Below are positions 41,935 to 52,013 of a stretch of 64,000 bases of DNA, piece by piece. This DNA comes from Brucella tritici. Its GTDB lineage: Bacteria > Pseudomonadota > Alphaproteobacteria > Rhizobiales > Rhizobiaceae. The stretch spans positions 186,001-250,000 of the forward strand of contig NZ_CADEAR010000006.1 in assembly GCF_902825325.1 (NCBI RefSeq), given 5' to 3'. The translations under genes were made by a program, and so were the position numbers. The notes beneath the pieces are model-generated. The model was not told where the DNA came from and searched no databases. It worked only from the letters and a program-made list of their open reading frames with translations. Position 1 is the first letter of the stretch. Every line of letters begins with the position of its first letter.

Positions 41935-41991
41935 ATATAGTGTTCGTTCTGGTTTTGTTTTTCTCGATTCTTGGCCGGGAGGGTGTCGCGC

Positions 41992-42714
41992 ATGTTAACC
42001 CGTAAACAGCACGAGCTTCTGCTGTTCATTCATGAACGTCTAAAAGAAACGGGCATTCCCCCGTCTTTCGATGAAATGAAGGAAGCGCTCGATCTGGCTT
42101 CAAAATCGGGTATCCATCGTCTGATCACCGCTCTGGAGGAACGTGGCTTCATTCGTCGTTTGCCGAACCGAGCACGTGCGCTTGAGGTCCTGCGCCTGCC
42201 GGATTCTATTGCTCCAGGGCTCAATGCACAAAAGAAGTTCGCTCCTAGCGTTATCGAAGGCAGCCTTGGCAAAGCGCCGCCGCCTCCACCGTTGCGCCCT
42301 GCCCCTGTGGCCACGAATGACGACACATCCGCAACTGTTTCCGTGCCGGTCATGGGGCGAATTGCTGCTGGTGTGCCGATTTCAGCCATCCAGAATCAGA
42401 CCCATTCCCTCAGCCTTCCACCAGAAATGATTGGTGCGGGTGAGCATTACGCTCTCGAGGTCAGAGGCGATTCAATGATCGATGCCGGAATTTTCGATGG
42501 AGACACAGTCATCATCAAGCGTGGCGAATCCGCAAATCCTGGTGAAATCGTCGTCGCTCTCGTCGATGACGAAGAAGCCACGTTGAAGCGCTTTCGTCGT
42601 AAGGGTGCATCCATCGCGCTCGAAGCAGCCAACCCTGCCTATGAGACACGAATCTTCGGCCCCGACCGAGTGCGCGTTCAAGGCAAGCTCGTTGGCCTGA
42701 TCCGCCGCTATTAA
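41992..42714 (+). CDS. lexA: LexA repressor of the SOS regulon
   Basis: 240 residues. The N-terminal winged helix-turn-helix ([38 protein letters not shown]) binds DNA. The C-terminal S24 peptidase domain has the self-cleavage Ala-Gly in [10 protein letters not shown] near residue 129, the nucleophile Ser in [12 protein letters not shown] and the Lys in [11 protein letters not shown] Pro-rich linker of about 20 residues ([13 protein letters not shown]) separates the domains. The ATG at 41992 is chosen for the GGGAGGG site upstream. A LexA box precedes it. Confidence 0.97.
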   Translation: MLTRKQHELLLFIHERLKETGIPPSFDEMKEALDLASKSGIHRLITALEERGFIRRLPNRARALEVLRLPDSIAPGLNAQKKFAPSVIEGSLGKAPPPPPLRPAPVATNDDTSATVSVPVMGRIAAGVPISAIQNQTHSLSLPPEMIGAGEHYALEVRGDSMIDAGIFDGDTVIIKRGESANPGEIVVALVDDEEATLKRFRRKGASIALEAANPAYETRIFGPDRVRVQGKLVGLIRRY

Positions 42715-42816
42715 GATGTTTCCGGCAAAAAGAGAAACGGCTTTGCGCTGGAAAATGCGTAAAGCAAAGAGATAGGACGTATCCAAAGTTCCCTTTTAGC
42801 CGGGAGCCTTCTGGGA

Positions 42817-45330
42817 TCATTCGCAGCGATTTGCGTCATCATTGGCATCTGATGAACAGCTCGCTGCATTTTGGGCAGAGCGGGATTTTGGTTTGTACTC
42901 GCGTTCCGCTAAACCGCGTGCCGGACGTGAATGGATGCGATGCAAATGCCAGGGACGGCTCGGTGTATCGACAGCAAATGTTATCCGGCTGTCCTGTTGC
43001 AGTTCAGATGTTGGCGACGCCGCCTCAGCTTTCGTTGTTTTGGGAGAAATTAAGGATAAGGCCTGAGGAGTTCGGTTTTGTTCTTCTGTTTTTCCGAGTC
43101 TTATCTCCACAGATCCCTTTAGCGCTAGATCGCGTTTACTGATGCTCAGAGTTGTTGAGCGCCCGCACGAAGATTCCTTGCCAGGAACAGCGAGAATGAC
43201 CACATCGCCGATGTTGCAGGCGATCTCTTGCATTGCGATATCTGCTGTGTAGGCCAGTGTGTAGCCATCGCGCAAGTTGATCGTGCACAATCCATCTTCA
43301 CATTCGAACCCGTCCGCATCGGTTCGTTTTCTGTTTTTGCCCGATGGCGGTGCAATGAATTCTTCGACCAGATATGCTGTTTTCCAATTATCGACTGTAA
43401 ATTGCGACGGACGGCTCCGATTGACTGCAAATCTCCCATCAGCCAGTCGGACTCCAACCAGTTTGGCATCTTCTGATATCACGATGTCGGGAAAAGGTTC
43501 CCTGACGAAAGCAGCGAACCCAAGAACGATGAAGGGCAGCGCCAACACCTTCAGTCTCGTCGACAGAACAACAGCCAGAACAAGCGCAATGGTCCAGAAA
43601 ACGAGAGTGAGTGCAGGCATGGCGCCGGGATTGCCATCGGGAGACCACGCCGCAACAAAAGAGGCAATGTGTCTGACAGCGAAGATACCCCAGCCCATTA
43701 TCTGCAAAGGCACCCAGTCCAGTTGCAATGGCATCAACACAAGGCCGAAGACAGCAAACGGCATTACGAGAAGAGCTATTACGGGCTCAGCGAGGACATT
43801 TCCTACCAAACCGAACGGCGCTGTATTGTTGAAATGATAAGCTGCAAAAATCCCGCTCGCCAGTCCGGCAATGAGTGAAGTACCAGCCGCAGCTGTGATA
43901 GGCTTCAGGATTTTTCCAGCGAAGCCATAGGTGGCCTTCCCACGCTTTCCCGCTCCAACCTGCCCGATCGCGTTCCGCTCGCTCCACCAGGCAAAACCTG
44001 CAATCAACGCGGCCGTAGCCGAAAAAGACATTTGAAAACTCGGCCCCAATATTTCATGCGGCGAGATTGCAATCATAGCCATGGCCGCAATCGCCAGATT
44101 GCGCATACTGATAGCAGCACGGTCCACCAGCAATGCACCAAGCATAACCGCGATCATGACATAGCTTCGTTGTGCCGCCACATCCGCACCCGACATCGCA
44201 AGATAGAAAGTACAGCTTAGCAGGGAGAGAAATGCCGCATACTTCTTCACGGGATGCCGCACGCTGAAGGCCGGAAAAAGAGCGAAAAGAGATCGCAACG
44301 TCAGCATGACGACTCCGGCAGCAAGCGCCATATGCAAGCCGGAGATCGACAGAATATGCGCAAGCCCCGCTTTGCGCAGATCTTCATTCGTCTGCTCACT
44401 AATCCCCGCCCGCGTGCCTGCTACGAGTGCCGAGGCGACACTGCCATCCTCCCCACCTATCACTTCCTCGATTCGTTCAGACACCCGAACACGCAACATG
44501 GCAATCCACTGGGAAATTTCCGCAGTCAGTTCATCTGGCGGAGAAACCGTCGCCACTTTGGGTGTTCCGAGAAAGAAACCATTGGCGCCAATCCCATTGA
44601 AATAAGCGTGAAACGAGAAATCATAGTTGCCGGGGCGAACCGGGCCTGAAGGGGTCCGCAATCGGGCAAAACCCGTCAGTCCGCCGCCGATCACCGTCGA
44701 TGCAGGAATGTCCCTTGCATTGACGCGGATGCGCTTGGGCGGAAAACGGAGTTTGGGGCGTTCGGTCTGGAGCACATCAAGCGTTATCCGCCAGCTGCCA
44801 TTATCCTGGTATTCAAGAGCAACAACCCGGCCCGTTACGCGCGTCGCCACATCGGAGCCCAGCATCGGTGTCGCACGGCGCTCCATCTCCCATTTGCCGA
44901 CCAAAAGCCCTGCCAGCAGAGCGATTGCCAATGTCACGCCTTGCGCAGCGGCGAATTGTCTGCGCGTCACAATCCGCAATACTACAGCGATCCCGAGCGT
45001 GGACAAAAGTGGTGTCCATGCAGGCTCGAATGAGAGCGTAAAATAGATGATCGCGCCGATACCGGCAAAAACCGGCAGCAGAAGAAAGAATATGCCGCGT
45101 CCCTCTTCAGTTTCGATTGCGGTCCAGACCTGATCCGCCGCAACGAAGGGAAAAGAGAGGAAACGTTCACGCAGGCGCGGTACAGGCGGCTTGACCGACT
45201 CAGGACTTACCTGGAGTTCCGTTTCATTTTGGGGCCAGACCTCTGGCAGCAGTGCGCGCACCAAACCGTCGGGCATGCCTCTGACAAGCGCCCGTTCATT
45301 TACATCGCTCGCTTCCCTGATGCCTGTCAT
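42817..45330 (-). CDS. comEC: ComEC/Rec2-type DNA uptake channel protein
   Basis: 837-residue polytopic membrane protein. An N-terminal region with two helices and a DUF4131-type soluble domain (VTGRVVALEYQDNGSWRITLD) is followed by the competence domain (ALVAGTRAGISEQTNEDLRKAGLAHILSISGLHMALAAGVV begins near residue 310, given here only as its landmark motif HILSISGLHMA) and many helices. The C-terminal region is soluble and does not show the metallo-beta-lactamase HxHxDH motif of Gram-positive ComEC. It converges with lexA on the left and is divergent from gltX. Natural transformation has not been inferred from this gene alone. Confidence 0.93.
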   Translation of the reverse strand: MTGIREASDVNERALVRGMPDGLVRALLPEVWPQNETELQVSPESVKPPVPRLRERFLSFPFVAADQVWTAIETEEGRGIFFLLLPVFAGIGAIIYFTLSFEPAWTPLLSTLGIAVVLRIVTRRQFAAAQGVTLAIALLAGLLVGKWEMERRATPMLGSDVATRVTGRVVALEYQDNGSWRITLDVLQTERPKLRFPPKRIRVNARDIPASTVIGGGLTGFARLRTPSGPVRPGNYDFSFHAYFNGIGANGFFLGTPKVATVSPPDELTAEISQWIAMLRVRVSERIEEVIGGEDGSVASALVAGTRAGISEQTNEDLRKAGLAHILSISGLHMALAAGVVMLTLRSLFALFPAFSVRHPVKKYAAFLSLLSCTFYLAMSGADVAAQRSYVMIAVMLGALLVDRAAISMRNLAIAAMAMIAISPHEILGPSFQMSFSATAALIAGFAWWSERNAIGQVGAGKRGKATYGFAGKILKPITAAAGTSLIAGLASGIFAAYHFNNTAPFGLVGNVLAEPVIALLVMPFAVFGLVLMPLQLDWVPLQIMGWGIFAVRHIASFVAAWSPDGNPGAMPALTLVFWTIALVLAVVLSTRLKVLALPFIVLGFAAFVREPFPDIVISEDAKLVGVRLADGRFAVNRSRPSQFTVDNWKTAYLVEEFIAPPSGKNRKRTDADGFECEDGLCTINLRDGYTLAYTADIAMQEIACNIGDVVILAVPGKESSCGRSTTLSISKRDLALKGSVEIRLGKTEEQNRTPQALSLISPKTTKAEAASPTSELQQDSRITFAVDTPSRPWHLHRIHSRPARGLAEREYKPKSRSAQNAASCSSDANDDANRCE

Positions 45331-45591
45331 GCCCCCGCCTGACCGCAAAAGTTAGCCCCAACCGTCAAAATACCCCGAAAGAACGACGGCACATCAGCAC
45401 GAAAGGGATGCGAAACCCTTGCGCACATTGCTGCCTATGCTACATGAACCGCAGCCGAAATCGAGTGGGTTCGCATCGTGAACCCCGATTACCTGCCGGA
45501 GTTTCTCCCGCGGGCGTCAGAATTCAAGTTTGCGCTAGTGTCTCGGCATTTGCCGCTGCTCTTAAAAGGCGCATGTCATAGTGGAGCTATC

Positions 45592-47013
45592 ATGTCGAAA
45601 CCGGTTGTTACCCGTTTTGCCCCTTCGCCCACGGGGTATCTGCACATTGGTGGTGCACGTACTGCCTTGTTCAACTGGCTCTATGCCAAGCACAATGGCG
45701 GCAAGATGCTGTTGCGCATCGAAGACACCGACCGGGAACGTTCCACAGACGCCGCTACGGCTGCCATTCTCGATGGGCTGACCTGGCTGGGCCTGGATTG
45801 GGACGGTGATGCCATCTCGCAGTTCGAACGCGCACCTCGTCATCGCGAAGTGGCAGAAGAACTCGTCGCTCGTGGCAAGGCATACTATTGTTATGCTACG
45901 CCAGCAGAGCTGGAAGAAATGCGTGAGAAAGCACGGGCCGAAGGCCGCCCGCCGCGTTATGATGGTCGCTGGCGTGATCGTGATCCGTCTGAAGCGCCTG
46001 CTGGCGTAAAGCCGGTCATCCGGATCAAAGCTCCACAGGAAGGTGAAACCCTCGTGCAGGACGCCGTGCAGGGTGACGTGCGTTTTCCGAACAAGGATCT
46101 GGATGATTTTATCATTCTGCGTTCCGATGGTACGCCGACTTACATGCATGCAGTCGTTGTCGATGATCACGATATGGGTGTGACGCACATCATTCGCGGT
46201 GATGATCATCTGACCAATGCTGCGCGACAGACCGTCATCTATGATGCAATGGGCTGGGATGTGCCGCAAATGTCGCATATCCCCCTTATTCATGGTGCGG
46301 ACGGTGCAAAGCTCTCCAAGCGTCATGGGGCTTTGGGTGTGGATGCCTACCGTGCGATGGGCTATTTGCCTGCGGCCTTGCGCAACTATCTGGTACGTCT
46401 CGGCTGGAGCCACGGTGACGACGAAATCATGTCGACCGAACAGATGATCGAATGGTTCGACGTGAAGGACATCAACAAGGGTGCAGCTCGCTTCGACTTT
46501 CAGAAGCTTGAGGCAGTCAATGGCGTCTATATGCGCGCCAGCGACGACAAGGCGCTTTACGATGCACTTATCGCTGTTCTACCAGAAATCGAAGGCGGCA
46601 AAGAAATTGCGGACGCGCTGGACGACAAGCGCAGCGCACAATTGCTCGCCGCAATGCCGGGCCTCAAGGATCGCGCCAAAACTCTGGTGGAACTGGCCGA
46701 CGGATCGAAGTTTATCTTCGCAGCCCGTCCGCTTGACCTTGATGAGAAGGCAGCTTCGCTCCTGAATGAGGAAGGCCGCTCCGTCCTTAAATCCGTTCTC
46801 CCGGATTTGGAAGCAGCTGAAGAGTGGACCGCTGAATCACTTGATGCGGTCGTACGGACTCACGCAGAGAAAACCGGGCTGAAACTGGGCAAGATTGCAC
46901 AGCCCCTACGTGCAGCATTGACTGGTCGCGCCACCTCTCCGGGCGTGTTCGACGTGCTTTTCGTCCTTGGACGCGAAGAGTCACTTGGACGTATTCGCGA
47001 TCAAATCGGTTAA
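45592..47013 (+). CDS. gltX: Glutamate--tRNA ligase
   Basis: 473 residues, class I synthetase: HIGH-type [21 protein letters not shown] near the N-terminus (landmark [10 protein letters not shown]), then [12 protein letters not shown], the KMSKS-type [10 protein letters not shown] near residue 240 and an anticodon-binding C-terminal domain. The ATG at 45592 has a GGAG site upstream; an in-frame ATG at 45478 would add 38 residues in the region shared with comEC. Many alphaproteobacteria have a second GltX paralogue elsewhere. Confidence 0.96.
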   Translation: MSKPVVTRFAPSPTGYLHIGGARTALFNWLYAKHNGGKMLLRIEDTDRERSTDAATAAILDGLTWLGLDWDGDAISQFERAPRHREVAEELVARGKAYYCYATPAELEEMREKARAEGRPPRYDGRWRDRDPSEAPAGVKPVIRIKAPQEGETLVQDAVQGDVRFPNKDLDDFIILRSDGTPTYMHAVVVDDHDMGVTHIIRGDDHLTNAARQTVIYDAMGWDVPQMSHIPLIHGADGAKLSKRHGALGVDAYRAMGYLPAALRNYLVRLGWSHGDDEIMSTEQMIEWFDVKDINKGAARFDFQKLEAVNGVYMRASDDKALYDALIAVLPEIEGGKEIADALDDKRSAQLLAAMPGLKDRAKTLVELADGSKFIFAARPLDLDEKAASLLNEEGRSVLKSVLPDLEAAEEWTAESLDAVVRTHAEKTGLKLGKIAQPLRAALTGRATSPGVFDVLFVLGREESLGRIRDQIG

Positions 47014-47134
47014 GGTGGAAACATTCACGCTGACGTGACAAAACCGGCGTAAATAGTTCAAATTACGCATTGCATCACGAACCGTTTGGGATAGTTTGAC
47101 GGGCAAAATCGTTAGGATAATGCGTGAAACGCTG

Positions 47135-47159
47135 ATGGTCCCCGCAAGCCGGGGACCAT
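47135..47159 (+). promoter_or_regulatory. Strong hairpin in the gltX-gltA gap / gltA leader
   Basis: ATGGTCCCCG and CGGGGACCAT form a perfect 10-pair stem with loop CAAGC, 84 bases before the gltA start. No T run follows, so it is not an ordinary terminator. A possible promoter (TTGACG at 47097, GATAAT near 47116) lies directly upstream, which would place the hairpin at the 5' end of the gltA mRNA. Confidence 0.5.
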
Positions 47160-47242
47160 GCCAAAAGATAAAAGACAAATTATAACGACGATTACAATTC
47201 TGCCGTCGTGCGGGCGGCAAAGTGGACATGAAAGGAAACACG

Positions 47243-48535
47243 ATGTCAGATAGGACAGCCAGCTTTACACTAGAAGGCAAAACATTCGACCTGCCTGTGC
47301 GACAAGGCACTGTCGGACCAGACGTCGTTGATATCGGTCCACTCTACAAGAATTCCCAGATGTTCACCTACGATCCGGGCTTCACATCCACTGCATCGTG
47401 CGAATCCAAGATCACTTACATTGATGGCGATGAAGGCACGCTGCTCTATCGCGGTTACCCGATCGACCAGCTCGCCGAACATGGTGATTTTCTGGAGACC
47501 TGCTATCTGCTTCTCTACGGCGAATTGCCGACGGCAACCCAGAAGTCTGACTTCGACTATCGTGTGACGCGCCACACGATGATCCACGAACAGATGACGA
47601 AGTTCTTTACAGGCTTCCGTCGTGATGCCCATCCGATGGCTGTGATGGTCGGTTGCGTTGGTGCAATGTCGGCCTTCTATCATGACTCGACCGATATCAC
47701 CGACCCGCATCAGCGTATGGTCGCGTCGATCCGTCTGATCGCCAAGGTTCCGACGCTTGCTGCCATGGCTTACAAATACCATATCGGCCAGCCGTTCATG
47801 TATCCGAAGAACGACCTCGATTTTGCATCGAACTTCCTGCACATGTGCTTTGGCGTTCCATGCGAAGATTACAAGGTCAATCCGGTTCTGGCTCGCGCGA
47901 TGGACCGAATCTTCATCCTCCACGCCGATCATGAGCAGAACGCCTCGACCTCGACCGTGCGTCTCGCCGGTTCTTCTGGCGCCAATCCATTTGCATGTAT
48001 CGCTGCCGGCGTTGCCTGCCTGTGGGGTCCTGCCCATGGTGGCGCAAATGAAGCTGCACTCAACATGCTGGCTGAAATTGGTTCCGTTGACCGTATTCCA
48101 GAATTCATCGCCCGTGCAAAGGACAAGAACGATCCGTTCCGTCTGATGGGCTTCGGTCACCGCGTCTACAAGAACTACGACCCGCGCGCCAAGATCATGC
48201 AGAAGACCTGCCATGAAGTTCTGGGCGAACTCGGCATCAAGGATGATCCATTGCTCGACGTTGCGATGGAACTGGAAAAGATCGCCCTGACGGACGAATA
48301 CTTCATTGAGAAGAAGCTTTATCCGAATATCGACTTCTACTCCGGCATCACGCTGAAGGCTCTCGGCTTCCCAACCGAAATGTTCACGGTTCTCTTTGCT
48401 CTCGCCCGCACCGTCGGCTGGGTCGCACAGTGGAAGGAAATGATCGAAGATCCGCAGCAGAAGATCGGCCGCCCGCGCCAGCTTTATACCGGCGCTGCCG
48501 AACGCGATTACGTGCCGCTCGCAAAGCGCAAATAA
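47243..48535 (+). CDS. gltA: Citrate synthase
   Basis: 430 residues, type II (hexameric, NADH-responsive) length. Catalytic motifs: [36 protein letters not shown] (landmark LHADHEQN), [25 protein letters not shown], and Asp in [10 protein letters not shown]. It condenses acetyl-CoA, made by the PDH complex encoded at 23-27 kb, with oxaloacetate. The ATG at 47243 is preferred, with AAAGGAAAC upstream; an ATG at 47228 is also in frame. Confidence 0.97.
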   Translation: MSDRTASFTLEGKTFDLPVRQGTVGPDVVDIGPLYKNSQMFTYDPGFTSTASCESKITYIDGDEGTLLYRGYPIDQLAEHGDFLETCYLLLYGELPTATQKSDFDYRVTRHTMIHEQMTKFFTGFRRDAHPMAVMVGCVGAMSAFYHDSTDITDPHQRMVASIRLIAKVPTLAAMAYKYHIGQPFMYPKNDLDFASNFLHMCFGVPCEDYKVNPVLARAMDRIFILHADHEQNASTSTVRLAGSSGANPFACIAAGVACLWGPAHGGANEAALNMLAEIGSVDRIPEFIARAKDKNDPFRLMGFGHRVYKNYDPRAKIMQKTCHEVLGELGIKDDPLLDVAMELEKIALTDEYFIEKKLYPNIDFYSGITLKALGFPTEMFTVLFALARTVGWVAQWKEMIEDPQQKIGRPRQLYTGAAERDYVPLAKRK

Positions 48536-48553
48536 TTATCAATCAGCAAGAAA

Positions 48554-48584
48554 AAAACCCGGTTGCCAAAACAACCGGGTTTTT
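48554..48584. terminator. Bidirectional terminator between gltA and lpxB
   Basis: AAAACCCGGTTG and its exact complement flank CCAAAA, with T runs in both directions. It lies 18 bases after gltA and 50 bases after the converging lpxB. Confidence 0.92.
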
Positions 48585-48633
48585 CGTTTCCGGAGCAGCC
48601 CCAGCAAAAATGCGAAGCGCCTGCGCGGCGAAA

Positions 48634-49818
48634 TCAGTTTCTGGTATCGCCAGCCAGTTCCAGAATGACCCGCGCGCCGATCTCGCCGGAAGGTTGCTCC
48701 GTCGCCATGATCGACGCAACTCTGTCAAATCCGTCCAGTTGTGCTTGTCGCGCCGATCCGGGCCGCATCAGCCGCTCAAGGTTGCGCGCGAGCATTCCCG
48801 GACGGACAAACTCATTGAAATATTCAGGCACGATTGGTTCGTCGGCAATAATATTCGGCAGAGCCGCACTCCAGATCGTAATCTTCGGCATCAAGAACTT
48901 GCGCGCAAACCAGTCCGCCTTATAGGAAAGCACGCTTGGAATGCGCGAGAGGGCCAACTCCAGTGAGACGGTGCCGGAGGCGGCGAGCGCGGCATCGGCT
49001 TTCGAAAACGCTTTCCACTTTTCCTCATCACCTAAGACAATGAGCGGTTTGACAGCCCAGTTCTTTGAAAGATCCCGTACCATTTCCTCGATGCGCGGCA
49101 ATGTCGGCAGAACGACATCGAGCTTTTCAACACGGGCCGCGAGCTCACCGACAGCTTGTCCGAACGGCTCCATAAGCATTTGGATTTCAGTGCGACGTGA
49201 ACCCGGTAAAACAAGCAATGTTTTCCGGGATTCAGCAGTTCGCCCTCTTTCCAAAGCCTTCTGCTCTGCCCGCGCTTGCAAGATCGGGCCATAACTCGAA
49301 AGGCGGTGCCCGACATACGTTGCACTTGGTCCGCTCAATCGTTGCATGACCTCAACTTCAAACGGAAGAATAGTCAGCACATGGTCAAAATATGCCTTCA
49401 TCGCCCTGGCGCGTTGCGGACGCCAGGCCCAGACACTCGGCGCTATATATTTCACAATAGGAATTGTTGGATTGGCAGCCCTGATCTTCTGGGCGACACG
49501 ATGGGTAAACTCCGGACTGTCGATCAGGAGAACGCAATCTGGCTTCTCTGCAACGATGCGCCGCGCGGTCTGACCGATACGCCGCATTAGCCCCGGCAAG
49601 TTCTTCAGAATTGCACCGAGCCCCATAAGCGCAATCTCGTGCGGGTCAAAGAAGGACGTCATCCCCCTAGCCGCAAGGTGATCGCCGCCAACACCGACGA
49701 TATCAACCAGCCGGTCAGTCTGGTTTCGCAGAGCATCAATCAAATCGGCACCAAGAAGATCACCGGATTCTTCACCGGCCACGATTGCTATTTTCAATGG
49801 CCGGCTGTTGGTGCTCAC
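48634..49818 (-). CDS. lpxB: Lipid-A-disaccharide synthase
   Basis: 394 residues, GT-B fold glycosyltransferase family 19. Motifs: IAIVAGEESGDLLGADLI, DPHEIALMGLGAILKNLP, VKYIAPSVWAWRPQRA and the C-terminal donor site SGTVSLELALSRIPSVLSYKA (landmark AASGTVSLELA). It joins UDP-2,3-diacylglucosamine and lipid X in lipid A assembly. It overlaps lpxI by 4 bases. Confidence 0.96.
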   Translation of the reverse strand: MSTNSRPLKIAIVAGEESGDLLGADLIDALRNQTDRLVDIVGVGGDHLAARGMTSFFDPHEIALMGLGAILKNLPGLMRRIGQTARRIVAEKPDCVLLIDSPEFTHRVAQKIRAANPTIPIVKYIAPSVWAWRPQRARAMKAYFDHVLTILPFEVEVMQRLSGPSATYVGHRLSSYGPILQARAEQKALERGRTAESRKTLLVLPGSRRTEIQMLMEPFGQAVGELAARVEKLDVVLPTLPRIEEMVRDLSKNWAVKPLIVLGDEEKWKAFSKADAALAASGTVSLELALSRIPSVLSYKADWFARKFLMPKITIWSAALPNIIADEPIVPEYFNEFVRPGMLARNLERLMRPGSARQAQLDGFDRVASIMATEQPSGEIGARVILELAGDTRN

Positions 49819-50714
49819 TTCCTAGTATCCTTTCGCCCGCGGCTGACAGTCTCTATGAAAATGCCTTTTTCATTCGCTGCCGCGATGGTTTCGCCGAAGC
49901 CTAGAATGAATGTCCTGCCCGCCTCAACCGCTATTCCTGATAATCCCGCCTTTGCGGCGTTATCAACTGTCGAAATTCCGATAGTTGGGAGATCGGCTCT
50001 TTCGTCCTGCTGCGGCTTAGCCATCTTGACCAGAACGCCGCCGCGGCGCGGTATGCGACCAGCTGCACGCAACTCGCGCACACGCTCGATCATTTGGTCC
50101 GTGCCTTCAGCTCCTTCAAGCGCCACAACACGCCCACCAACTGCAATTGCACCCTGCCCGACATCGAGATCGCCCAATCGAAGCGCAGATTCCATCGCGA
50201 GTTCAAGATTTTGACGCTCTCGGGTGTCTGGCATCTTTCGGGTCAAAATTTGAGCCGGTGATGGCGAAAGCAAATCAGGGGCAACTTCATGAGCTCCGAC
50301 AACTTTGAAGCCAAAGGACTCCAGCAGCCCAATAAACGCACGCAACAAAGCATCGTCGCCTTGCCCCAGCGCACGCAAAACGTATGGCACCGCACGTAAA
50401 GTAGGCCAGTCAAACTTCAGGTCGCTTACATGGGGTCTGCTGGTCACTCCGCCAGCAAGGACAACCCGATCCACACCGGCAGTTTTCATCGACCGCACGA
50501 GCTTTGCAAACTCTACGATCGAAATTTCCTGATGTTCGTATTTGTAAAGTAGCGGATCAGCTTCTCCTCGCAATGGGACGAGGAAAGGCGACTTCCCTGC
50601 AACTGCGAGGGCCTCGGCCACATTGATCGGCAGCAAGCCATTACCGGCGATAATCGCAACGCGCCCCGCACCATCTGCGAGACGCGGTATTTGCTCAATC
50701 TTCGCCGCTGTCAT
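49815..50714 (-). CDS. lpxI: UDP-2,3-diacylglucosamine pyrophosphatase LpxI
   Basis: 299 residues matching the DUF1009 family: RVAIIAGNGLLPINVAEAL near the start, GGVTSRP, and the catalytic domain with SGIAVEAGRTFILGF at the end. LpxI replaces LpxH in alphaproteobacteria and makes lipid X. The ATG at 50714 overlaps the end of lpxA by 20 bases; an ATG at 50777 would add 21 residues inside lpxA. It is bounded by lpxA and lpxB as in the conserved cluster. Confidence 0.93.
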   Translation of the reverse strand: MTAAKIEQIPRLADGAGRVAIIAGNGLLPINVAEALAVAGKSPFLVPLRGEADPLLYKYEHQEISIVEFAKLVRSMKTAGVDRVVLAGGVTSRPHVSDLKFDWPTLRAVPYVLRALGQGDDALLRAFIGLLESFGFKVVGAHEVAPDLLSPSPAQILTRKMPDTRERQNLELAMESALRLGDLDVGQGAIAVGGRVVALEGAEGTDQMIERVRELRAAGRIPRRGGVLVKMAKPQQDERADLPTIGISTVDNAAKAGLSGIAVEAGRTFILGFGETIAAANEKGIFIETVSRGRKDTRK

Positions 50715-51531
50715 GCCCGGCCCCACCATGAACCGCATCGAGCGGAGGTGTACAGTAGGCACGCTTGGTATCGACATTGATGAAATCGATCATGTCAATG
50801 ACAGCTGGAGAGTCCGGTATCGCAATCAGAACGTCCCTGGCACGATCCCGGATTGGCTTAGTGCGGTCGAACAGCATCCGGACGGCATGACGGAGATTAT
50901 GAATCTCTTTGCGTTCCATACCGGAGCGCTTCATACCGACGATGTTCAATCCGCCGAGATGAGCATGGACACCAATCGCCATGCCATAAGGGATAAGATC
51001 GCTTACAACGGCAGCCATACCGCCAACGAAAGCGTGATGTCCAATGCGCACAAACTGATGGATAGCCGCGCCGCCACCAAGAATAGCGTGGTGTCCGATT
51101 GAGGTGTGACCGCCAATCATCACATTATTGGAGAATGTAACGTAATCGCCAATATCGCAGTCATGGGCTACATGCGCATAGGCCAAGAACGAGCAGTTAT
51201 CGCCTACAGAAGTATAACCGCGCGCACTGTCCGACCCCTTGTGCATGGTCACGCCTTCACGGATAAGGCAATTTGCGCCGATATTCAGCTTGGTCGGGCC
51301 GCCCTTATGCTTATTGTTCTGCGGATCGCACCCCAGAACAGCATGTGGATAAACCTTTCCGCCTGCACCAAGCGTCGTCGCGCCGGTTACTACTACATGG
51401 CTCATCAATTCCGAATTGTCGCCGATGACGGCGCCAGACTGAATGTGACAGAAGGGGCCGACAGACACACCCTGCCCCAGTTCCACACCCTGCTCTACCA
51501 GAGCGGTGGGGTGAATGAATGTTTCTTTCAT
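50695..51531 (-). CDS. lpxA: Acyl-ACP--UDP-N-acetylglucosamine O-acyltransferase
   Basis: 278 residues of left-handed parallel beta helix made of hexapeptide repeats (VGPFCHIQSGAVIGDNSEL, HKGSDSARGYTSVGDNC), with catalytic His in YAHVAHDCDIGDYVTFSN and a C-terminal helical domain. It makes the first committed lipid A precursor. The ATG at 51531 (MKETFIHPTALV) is preferred; a GTG at 51543 overlaps the fabZ stop and would add four residues. Confidence 0.96.
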   Translation of the reverse strand: MKETFIHPTALVEQGVELGQGVSVGPFCHIQSGAVIGDNSELMSHVVVTGATTLGAGGKVYPHAVLGCDPQNNKHKGGPTKLNIGANCLIREGVTMHKGSDSARGYTSVGDNCSFLAYAHVAHDCDIGDYVTFSNNVMIGGHTSIGHHAILGGGAAIHQFVRIGHHAFVGGMAAVVSDLIPYGMAIGVHAHLGGLNIVGMKRSGMERKEIHNLRHAVRMLFDRTKPIRDRARDVLIAIPDSPAVIDMIDFINVDTKRAYCTPPLDAVHGGAGHDSGED

Positions 51532-51539
51532 TGATATGC

Positions 51540-52013
51540 TCACTGGCTTTCTTCAGCTGTGCTGATCATGGCAGCGACTTCAGCTTCCGCAACCTTTACA
51601 CCATCAACTTCCGCAACGCATTCATATTTCGAGATATTTGCGCGTTGCTTGATTTTCTTGACGCGAAGCAGAAGCCGATCTCCCGGTATAACCGGGCGAC
51701 GGAACTTCGCATTATCGATAGTCATGAAATAGACCACGCCGGGACGTCCAGTTTTACGCTGGAGCAGCGAAATAGCGCCGGCTGTCTGCGCCATGGCTTC
51801 GATGATCAATACACCCGGCATGATCGGCTTTTCAGGGAAGTGTCCCGTGAAATGCGGCTCGTTGATCGTCACATTTTTGATGCCAGTCGCAGAGACATCA
51901 CCGTCGATGTCGACAATTCGGTCGATCAGCAAAAACGGATAGCGATGCGGCAACACTGCCAGAAGATCCTGGATATCTGCTGCTTCCAGCTTTGTCTGAT
52001 TTGCATCACTCAT
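51540..52013 (-). CDS. fabZ: 3-hydroxyacyl-[ACP] dehydratase FabZ
   Basis: 157 residues, hot-dog fold. The active-site motif is [13 protein letters not shown] and [26 protein letters not shown] (catalytic His in GHFP and Glu). It dehydrates 3-hydroxyacyl-ACP in fatty acid synthesis and competes with LpxA/LpxD for 3-hydroxyacyl chains. The ATG at 52013 overlaps the lpxD stop by 8 bases. Confidence 0.96.
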   Translation of the reverse strand: MSDANQTKLEAADIQDLLAVLPHRYPFLLIDRIVDIDGDVSATGIKNVTINEPHFTGHFPEKPIMPGVLIIEAMAQTAGAISLLQRKTGRPGVVYFMTIDNAKFRRPVIPGDRLLLRVKKIKQRANISKYECVAEVDGVKVAEAEVAAMISTAEESQ

